A stretch of 48,199 bases of DNA from Candidatus Fermentibacter danicus (GTDB lineage Bacteria > Fermentibacterota > Fermentibacteria > Fermentibacterales > Fermentibacteraceae). The DNA lies in contig LKHC01000155.1 of assembly GCA_001618605.1 (NCBI GenBank), positions 1 through 48,199 on the forward strand, written 5' to 3'. The notes below the pieces were generated by a model. The model did not search any database and was not told where the DNA came from. It saw only the letters and a list, made by a program, of their open reading frames with translations. This document shows positions 40,918-48,199 of the stretch, one piece after another (the first letter of the stretch is position 1; every line of letters begins with the position of its first letter). Both the position numbers and the translations under genes were made by a program.

Positions 40918-41952
40918 TCAATCGGCTTCGCGTCGTCTTCTCACTCTACCCTCGTGGTCGAGCAGCTGTTCCCAGAGCCTCCTCTCCGAGTCGCCGGAAG
41001 GGGGGCGGATGGAAACCTCGACATGCACGAACTGGTCGCCGCGGGATCCGCCGGAGGGCACACCGCGCGACGGGACGCGCAGAACGGTCCCGGGCTGGGT
41101 GCCTGCCGGAATACGGAGTTTGATCCTGCCTTCCAGGGTTCGGATCATCATCGTTGTCCCGAGGGCGGCCCGCGGGGCGGATATCGTGATCGTACAGTGG
41201 ATGTCCAGACCCTCCCTGCGGAAGAACCGGTCGGGAGGAACGCGGAGCCTGAGAATCGCCGAGGAGCCGTCGGGCTGCCGGAGCCGGAGCAGATCTCCGT
41301 CGGAGGAGCCGGGGGGTATGTCCACGATCATCCGGTCGTTCGACGTGGTCCTGCCCGTTCCTCCACAGGAGCTGCACGCGCTGGTGAGGACCTTGCCTCT
41401 GCCCCCGCAGACCGGACAAGGGTGCATCGTGCTGAAGGCGCCGCGCTTCTCTGTTCTCCTGCCCGAGCCCTTGCAGGCCTGGCAGGTCTTCTCTCCGGTA
41501 CCACCCGCTCCGCCGCAGACGGCGCAGGATCTGGAGAGGCGTATGGTCGCCTCCACCCTGCCGCCGAGGGCGGCCGTCGCGAACGGAACCTCGACCTCCC
41601 CGGAGGGGGTCTGCCGCCGCGAGGACCTGCCGATGCCCCCGCCGAAGAGCGAGCTTAGAAGATCCTCGAAACCCTCGAAACCGCCCCCGGGGGTTTCGAA
41701 TCCTCCGCCCGGCATCCCTCCCCCGCCGAAGTAGGCGCGCCCGCTGCGAACGTCGTCGTACCGGGCGCGCTTCTCGGGATCCCGAAGGATGTCATAGGCG
41801 TCGGAGATCTCCTTGAATTTCTCCTCCGCGCGCTTGTCGCCCTGGTTCGCGTCGGGGTGGTACTTCCGGGCGAGCTTGCGATAGGCCTTCTTGATCTCGT
41901 CCTCGGTGGCCTTTTCGCCTACACCGAGAACAGAGTAGAGATCCTTGTCCAC
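40918..41952 (-). CDS. dnaJ: Chaperone DnaJ (type I Hsp40)
   Basis: 344 residues from GTG 41952. J domain with HPD ([10 protein letters not shown], about 30-39), Gly/Phe-rich region ([20 protein letters not shown]), four zinc repeats [24 protein letters not shown] and CSSCGGTG, then two beta-rich substrate domains ([20 protein letters not shown]). The C-terminal dimerisation end is somewhat shorter than in E. coli (376 residues). It delivers unfolded proteins to DnaK and stimulates its ATPase. It starts eight bases after grpE. Confidence 0.95.
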   Translation of the reverse strand: MDKDLYSVLGVGEKATEDEIKKAYRKLARKYHPDANQGDKRAEEKFKEISDAYDILRDPEKRARYDDVRSGRAYFGGGGMPGGGFETPGGGFEGFEDLLSSLFGGGIGRSSRRQTPSGEVEVPFATAALGGRVEATIRLSRSCAVCGGAGGTGEKTCQACKGSGRRTEKRGAFSTMHPCPVCGGRGKVLTSACSSCGGTGRTTSNDRMIVDIPPGSSDGDLLRLRQPDGSSAILRLRVPPDRFFRREGLDIHCTITISAPRAALGTTMMIRTLEGRIKLRIPAGTQPGTVLRVPSRGVPSGGSRGDQFVHVEVSIRPPSGDSERRLWEQLLDHEGRVRRRREAD

Positions 41953-41960
41953 CAGACACC

Positions 41961-42595
41961 CTACTCCCCGTCGCCGGTGGAGGGCTTTCCGGCCCTCCCG
42001 ACCCTCACGAGCGCGGCGCGGAGCAGATCCTGGTCGAGGAAGTAGCCCTTCCTGATAACCTCCAGCACAACGTCATGAGTAACGCCCTCGGCGTCCTCCG
42101 CGAAGACGGCCTCCTGCTCCGTCGGATCGAAGGGATCCATGGCGTCGAGGGGTATCGCCTCGAGACCCTGCCGGGTGAGCAGCGCCTCGAACTTGGCAGC
42201 GATCTGGAGCAGTCCGGCGAGGGTCTCGTCGGCCGGCGCCCCGTCCGCGGCATGTCTGCGTGCGAGATCTATGTCGTCGAGGATGGCCAGCAGTTCGAAA
42301 ATGAGATCACGCTTTCCCTGGGAGCACAGCTTGTGGAACTCCCTCGCCTGCCTTTTCCTGTAGTTGTCGAACTCCGCCTGCAGCCTGAGGTTCTGCTCCT
42401 TCAGAATCTCCAGCTCCTTTTCCATGCCGGGTTCCACGACTACTGATTCCAGCTCGGGAGGCGTTCCGGGATCATCCGCAGGCGGAGCGGCGCCGATCCC
42501 GGGCTCGGACGGAGGAGGCGGCGCGGGCCTTCTCCTTGGAGAAGTCCTGCCCCGGCGCGGTTTCCTCGAAGCCCTCCTCGGGTCGCCCTGGGCTG

Positions 42596-42599
<4 letters not shown>
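41961..42599 (-). CDS. grpE: Nucleotide exchange factor GrpE
   Basis: 212 residues; the ATG overlaps the dnaK stop (ATGA). The N-terminal about 55 residues are basic, then Pro-rich ([11 protein letters not shown]) and disordered. The long helix ([30 protein letters not shown]) and the beta-rich head ([40 protein letters not shown]) match GrpE. It releases ADP from DnaK. Confidence 0.95.
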
Positions 42600-44494
<1,895 letters not shown>

Positions 44495-44555
44495 AGTAAC
44501 CTTCCTTTCGGGAACCATCGGGTTCAAGCCGCGGCACAGCAACGCCGCCGCCCTA

Positions 44556-44993
44556 TCAAGAATCCTGTTCGTCCAGCCTTATCTTCACCGGCCCGCCGCC
44601 GGCAGCCAGCGGCAGGACGATTTCCAGAAGCCCGTTCGAGAGTACGGCGGTAGCCGAGGCGGGATCGACGTCCTCGGGGAGGACGACGCACCTGGAGAAA
44701 TCCCCGCGGAGACACTCCATGACCAGCCCCGGTTCCGTGGAGACCGTGCAGGGCTTCCTGCTCCCGCTTATGCGAAGAACTTCCGCGGAAGCGTCGAGTT
44801 CGATCTCACCGATGGAGAAGCCCGGCACCTCGGCAATCACGCGCAGAGCCCCGTCGGCACGGTAGATGTCCACCGCCGGGCAGGGCAGGACGGCATTCAT
44901 GAATGCGCCGCGGGAGCCGATGCGGTGGTTCGGCGCATGGCGCGCCTTCTCACGGCATGTTCCTCCAGGTGTTGCGCAGGTTCTGAAAGTCAT
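44556..44993 (-). CDS. Small heat-shock protein, Hsp20 / alpha-crystallin family
   Basis: 145 residues from the ATG at 44993, which has AGGAG six bases upstream; an internal ATG at 44900 is possible but lacks a ribosome site. The alpha-crystallin domain runs from [20 protein letters not shown] (about 38-57) through [15 protein letters not shown], the arginine-containing strand [20 protein letters not shown], to [14 protein letters not shown], the A-x-x-x-N-G-L-L-E-I-x-L-P hallmark. It is an ATP-independent holdase. It is the first gene of the operon with dnaK (61-base gap), so dnaK-grpE-dnaJ-htrA probably follow its regulation. No CIRCE element found. Confidence 0.92.
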   Translation of the reverse strand: MTFRTCATPGGTCREKARHAPNHRIGSRGAFMNAVLPCPAVDIYRADGALRVIAEVPGFSIGEIELDASAEVLRISGSRKPCTVSTEPGLVMECLRGDFSRCVVLPEDVDPASATAVLSNGLLEIVLPLAAGGGPVKIRLDEQDS

Positions 44994-45011
44994 CGGTTCT
45001 CCTGTCCATTC

Positions 45012-45034
45012 CGGCGGCATACATCAGGCCGCCG
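45012..45034 (-). promoter_or_regulatory. Hairpin in the hsp20 leader
   Basis: CGGCGGC (45034-45028 on the minus strand) and GCCGCCG (45018-45012), with a nine-base loop, form a stable 7-bp hairpin about 10 bases before the AGGAG site of hsp20. It does not itself pair with the ribosome site. The 274-base spacer 44994-45267 otherwise holds the leaders of hsp20 and uvrA. Confidence 0.35.
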
Positions 45035-45199
45035 TATACATTTCAGCAACAGGCTTGCCAGAACGAGCGCAACCCATATCTGTTTGCACGGCATCGTATT
45101 GTCTGTCGCATGTCCGTCCCGGCAAGGGCTGCTCAGCCTTTCAGTGGCAATTGTGGCGCACAGGGCCGCCGGGGGCACGCAGTCGAGACGGCTGCAGCT

Positions 45200-45205
45200 T
45201 ATATT
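45200..45205 (+). promoter_or_regulatory. Possible -10 box (TATATT) of uvrA
   Basis: TATATT in a GC-rich context 63 bases before the uvrA ATG. The -35 position has no TTGACA-like hexamer, and no LexA-type palindrome (CTGT-N8-ACAG or GAAC-N4-GTTC) was seen near it. Confidence 0.3.
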
Positions 45206-45267
45206 CGTCTGTTTGTGCGGCCGGTCCCGGCCGGATTTCATTCAGGAGACGGAAAAGAGCGGGACGG

Positions 45268-48081
45268 ATGGATTCGATCGTAGTCAGGGGCGCGAGGGAG
45301 CACAATCTCCGCAACATCGATGTCTCGATACCCAGGAACAGGCTTGTGGTGGTCACGGGGGTGTCCGGCTCGGGCAAGAGTTCGTTCGCCTTCGACACGC
45401 TCTATGCCGAAGGCCAGAGGAGGTACATAGAATCCCTCTCGGCCTACGCGAGGCAGTTTCTGGGTCAGATGGAGAAGCCTCTCTATGAGTGCATCGAAGG
45501 GCTCTCGCCGGCCATCTCCATCGAGCAGAAGACGGTCAGCCACAATCCGCGCTCCACGGTGGGCACCGTAACGGAGATCGCCGATTACCTGCGAGTCCTC
45601 TTCGCCCGGATCGGAGAACCCCACTGCCCGACCTGCGGGAGGCGCGTCGGCCGGCAGTCCGCTCAGCAGATCGTGGACCGGATATCAGAGATGCCCGAGG
45701 GACGCAGGCTCCTGATTGCGGCGCCGATCGTCCGGGGGCGGAAGGGCGCATACGCGGAACTCCTCTCGGACCTCAGGAAGAGGGGTTTCGTACGCGTGAG
45801 GATCGACGGGGAGGTCCGCTCCCTCGATGAGAACATAAGACTGCAGGAGAAACGCAAGCACGACATCATGGTCGTGGTGGACCGGATAACGGTGAAGCCG
45901 GGCATGGATACCCGGCTCACCAGTTCCGTCGAGACGGCCCTCCGCGAGGGAGCGGGCGCCATCGCCGTCGTGGACGCCGACAGCGGCGAGGAAACCTTCT
46001 TCAGCGAGCAGAACGCCTGTCTGTACTGCGGCCTGTCCTTCCCGGAGCCCACGGTTCAGCTTTTCAGCTTCAACAATCCGGCAGGCATGTGCGAGACCTG
46101 CTCGGGTCTCGGGTTCGAGATGAAGGTCGATCCGGACCTGGTCGTCCCCCGCCCCGCTCTATCGATCAAGGACGGGGCCGTGGCCCCCTGGGGGGAGCCA
46201 AGGGGCTGGTCGGCCACGCTTGCAAAGGCTCTGGCCGAGACCTACGGATTCGCCCTCGGGACCCCCTGGATCAGCCTGGACGAGGAGCAGCGGAACGCCG
46301 TCCTCTACGGCACCGGCGAGAGAAGGATCCTCAAGTTCCAGTGGGAGGGCGGGAACAGCCGTGGAAGCATGGAGGGCCCCTGGGAGGGGGTGATACCCAG
46401 GCTCGAGCGGCTCTACGTCTCGACATCGAGCGAGGGGTCGCGGATCAACTACGAGCGGTTCTTCAGGAAGACCCCGTGCTCCTCCTGCGGCGGTTCGCGG
46501 CTGCGTGCGGAGGCGAGGTCGGTTCTCGTCTCGGGGCGGGGCATACACGAGCTGAACTCGATGACGGTCCAGGGCGTGTGGGATTTCTTCGAGAAGCTCG
46601 AACTCGGACGAACCGACTCCCTGATAGCCGGCGAGCTGCTCAAGGAGATCAAGGGGAGGCTGGGCTTCCTGATGGACGTCGGCCTGCACTACCTCACACT
46701 GGACAGATCGGCGCCCTCGCTCTCGGGAGGCGAGGCCCAGCGGATAAGGCTGGCGAGCCAGATCGGCAGCAGCCTCACGGGCGTGCTGTACGTGCTGGAC
46801 GAACCCACCGTCGGGCTGCATCAGCGGGACAACGACAAGCTCATCAACACCCTCGAGAAGCTGCGCGACCTGGGCAACACCGTTCTGGTCGTGGAGCACG
46901 ACAGGGACACGATCCTGAGAGCCGACCACGTCGTGGACTTCGGGCCGGGAGCCGGAACCGACGGCGGCCTCGTGGTTGCGGAGGGCTCTCCGGCAGCCGT
47001 AAAGGAGAACCCCGAATCCCTCACGGGCAGATACCTGACCGGAAAGGAGCAGATCACGAGGATCCGCACCCCCAGGAGCAGGTCCAGGGGTACGCTCACC
47101 CTGGACGGGGCGACACTGAACAACCTCAGGAACGTCACGGTGTCCTTCCCGCTCGGCCGGTTCATCTGCGTCACGGGGGTTTCGGGCTCAGGAAAGAGTT
47201 CTCTCATTACCCAGACGCTTTACCCCGCCCTCTCGAACCTCTGCGGCACGGGATCGAACACGCCGGGGCCGCACAGGGGAATCCGGGGCTACGAGAACGT
47301 GGACAAGGTCATCAACATCTCGCAGGATCCGATCGGGAGGACTCCCAGGTCGAACCCGGCCACCTACACGAAGGTCTTCGACCAGATAAGGACGATTTTC
47401 GCCGGGCTGCCGGCAGCGAAGATGCGGGGATACTCCCCTGCAAGATTCAGCTTCAACGTGCACGGCGGCAGATGCGAGGACTGCCAGGGCGCAGGCGTGA
47501 AGCGGATCGAGATGCACTTCCTCCCGGACGTGTTCGTCGTATGCGACACATGCGGAGGCATGCGCTTCAACAAGGAGACACTCCGGGTGACATTCCGCGA
47601 GCACAGCATCGCCCAGGTGCTGGACCTCACAGTAAGGCAGGCGATGGACCTCTTCGAGAGAATCCCCGCGGTGGCCCGCACACTGAAGGTCATGGACGAT
47701 GTCGGGCTAGGCTACATCAAACTCGGCCAGCCGGCGACGACCCTCTCCGGAGGCGAGGCGCAGCGGGTCAAGCTGGCCAGGGAACTCGCCCGGCCGGGGG
47801 CGACTCACACGATGTACATTCTGGACGAGCCGACCACCGGGCTCCATTTCCACGACGTGCGCAAGCTCCTCCAGGTCCTCGACAGGCTGGTGAGCCAGGG
47901 CAATACCGTGGTCGTCATCGAGCACAACCTGGACTTGGTGAAGAACGCCGACTGGATAATCGACCTTGGGCCGGAGGGCGGAGACGGCGGAGGCATGGTC
48001 ATAGCCGAGGGAACGCCCGACCAGGTGGCCGGCATCGAGGGCTCGTACACCGGGAGATTCCTGGCGGAGATGCTCAGCTAG
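45268..48081 (+). CDS. uvrA: Excinuclease ABC subunit A
   Basis: 937 residues from the ATG at 45268, giving the family start [19 protein letters not shown]; the longer open frame upstream overlaps hsp20 and lacks conservation. Two ABC ATPase modules: Walker [10 protein letters not shown] (31-39) and the same motif near residue 640; signatures [19 protein letters not shown] and [16 protein letters not shown]; Walker [16 protein letters not shown] and [14 protein letters not shown]. Zinc modules: CLYCG ... CETCSGLG and [13 protein letters not shown] ... CDTCGG. It recognises bulky DNA lesions and loads UvrB. Complete. The stop lies 8 bp inside the opposing gene's end. Confidence 0.97.
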   Translation: MDSIVVRGAREHNLRNIDVSIPRNRLVVVTGVSGSGKSSFAFDTLYAEGQRRYIESLSAYARQFLGQMEKPLYECIEGLSPAISIEQKTVSHNPRSTVGTVTEIADYLRVLFARIGEPHCPTCGRRVGRQSAQQIVDRISEMPEGRRLLIAAPIVRGRKGAYAELLSDLRKRGFVRVRIDGEVRSLDENIRLQEKRKHDIMVVVDRITVKPGMDTRLTSSVETALREGAGAIAVVDADSGEETFFSEQNACLYCGLSFPEPTVQLFSFNNPAGMCETCSGLGFEMKVDPDLVVPRPALSIKDGAVAPWGEPRGWSATLAKALAETYGFALGTPWISLDEEQRNAVLYGTGERRILKFQWEGGNSRGSMEGPWEGVIPRLERLYVSTSSEGSRINYERFFRKTPCSSCGGSRLRAEARSVLVSGRGIHELNSMTVQGVWDFFEKLELGRTDSLIAGELLKEIKGRLGFLMDVGLHYLTLDRSAPSLSGGEAQRIRLASQIGSSLTGVLYVLDEPTVGLHQRDNDKLINTLEKLRDLGNTVLVVEHDRDTILRADHVVDFGPGAGTDGGLVVAEGSPAAVKENPESLTGRYLTGKEQITRIRTPRSRSRGTLTLDGATLNNLRNVTVSFPLGRFICVTGVSGSGKSSLITQTLYPALSNLCGTGSNTPGPHRGIRGYENVDKVINISQDPIGRTPRSNPATYTKVFDQIRTIFAGLPAAKMRGYSPARFSFNVHGGRCEDCQGAGVKRIEMHFLPDVFVVCDTCGGMRFNKETLRVTFREHSIAQVLDLTVRQAMDLFERIPAVARTLKVMDDVGLGYIKLGQPATTLSGGEAQRVKLARELARPGATHTMYILDEPTTGLHFHDVRKLLQVLDRLVSQGNTVVVIEHNLDLVKNADWIIDLGPEGGDGGGMVIAEGTPDQVAGIEGSYTGRFLAEMLS

Positions 48082-48199
48082 GTTTCTTGTATTCCATGTC
48101 GAAGGCCTGGAACGGATCGGGCGGCTCGCCGAACAGCCGGGCGAAGCGGCCGGTGTCGAGCGACAGATCGGCCGGGACTCCCGGCGGCCTGTATCCGGC
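48074..48199 (-). CDS. C-terminal end of an unidentified gene (partial)
   Basis: The minus strand is open from the window edge to a TGA at 48076-48074 (41 residues): PPGVPADLSLDTGRFARLFG, then [17 protein letters not shown]. Overlap with the uvrA stop region is 8 bp. The LSLDTGRFARLFG stretch is similar to the C-terminal LDTSRFxxLxG of RmlD-type sugar-nucleotide reductases, but 41 residues are too few to decide. Confidence 0.5.
   Translation of the reverse strand, partial: AGYRPPGVPADLSLDTGRFARLFGEPPDPFQAFDMEYKKPS

Noticed and set aside
44994-45267. CIRCE/HrcA operator or sigma-32 promoter before hsp20
   Set aside because: No TTAGCACTC-N9-GAGTGCTAA and no CTTGAA/CCCCAT pair seen; only a GC hairpin was found.

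Overview
This is a gene-dense, high-GC bacterial window with many overlapping start/stop pairs and frequent GTG/TTG starts. No rRNA, tRNA, insertion sequence, phage gene or CRISPR array was seen. The gene content suggests an uncultured, fermentative, Gram-negative member of the FCB (Fibrobacteres-Chlorobi-Bacteroidetes) side of the tree. The clues are several lipoproteins, a gingipain-like C25 protein with a C-terminal sorting-type domain, an EnvC-like factor, a separate-subunit methylmalonyl-CoA mutase, Ptb/Buk, and an archaeal-type AspRS. Candidate phyla such as Fermentibacterota or Eisenbacteria would fit, but this is inference and not shown by the sequence.

Layout. (1) 1-4507, minus strand: a short DnaE-type polymerase with a degraded PHP domain, followed by a Lon-family AAA protease cut by the window edge. 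(2) 4508-4847: a perfect TATAAT box followed by a strongly structured stretch, a candidate non-coding RNA. (3) 4848-6787, plus: a SAM methyltransferase and a GT4 glycosyltransferase, overlapping by 4 bp. (4) 14716-6816, minus: one tightly packed operon, ptb - rpiB - wecB - transglutaminase lipoprotein - ribD - ribE - ribBA - ribH - nusB, followed by a possible small ORF. (5) 14952-24643, plus: lysine 6-aminotransferase, archaeal-type AspRS, an IMPACT/YigZ-like protein, butyrate kinase, methylmalonyl-CoA mutase large subunit and two paralogous secreted lipoproteins. A divergent zinc-ribbon protein sits inside this block. (6) 34050-24640, minus: a SAM-II type riboswitch and an intrinsic terminator precede metK - envC-like - holB - ricT (PSP1) - metG - yugP-type peptidase - site-2-type protease - C25 protein. 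(7) 35926-34142, minus: a biotin-dependent carboxyltransferase subunit without a biotin domain. (8) 36100-39137, plus: a B12-binding-type radical SAM enzyme and a TPR/low-complexity protein. (9) 44993-39235, minus: the stress operon hsp20 - dnaK - grpE - dnaJ - htrA - small membrane protein. (10) 45268-48081, plus: uvrA, overlapping the tail of an unidentified minus-strand gene.

How the genes work together. Ptb and Buk would turn an acyl-CoA into ATP plus a free acid. The mutase and the carboxyltransferase point to succinate/propionate or methylmalonyl-CoA chemistry, and lysine aminotransferase points to amino-acid use. The riboflavin genes form a complete path from GTP and ribulose-5-phosphate to riboflavin, apart from the dephosphorylation step. 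The most interesting element is the SAM-II-like attenuator. It appears to place two methionine-consuming enzymes (MetK, MetG) and the clamp-loader delta-prime subunit under SAM control in one operon.
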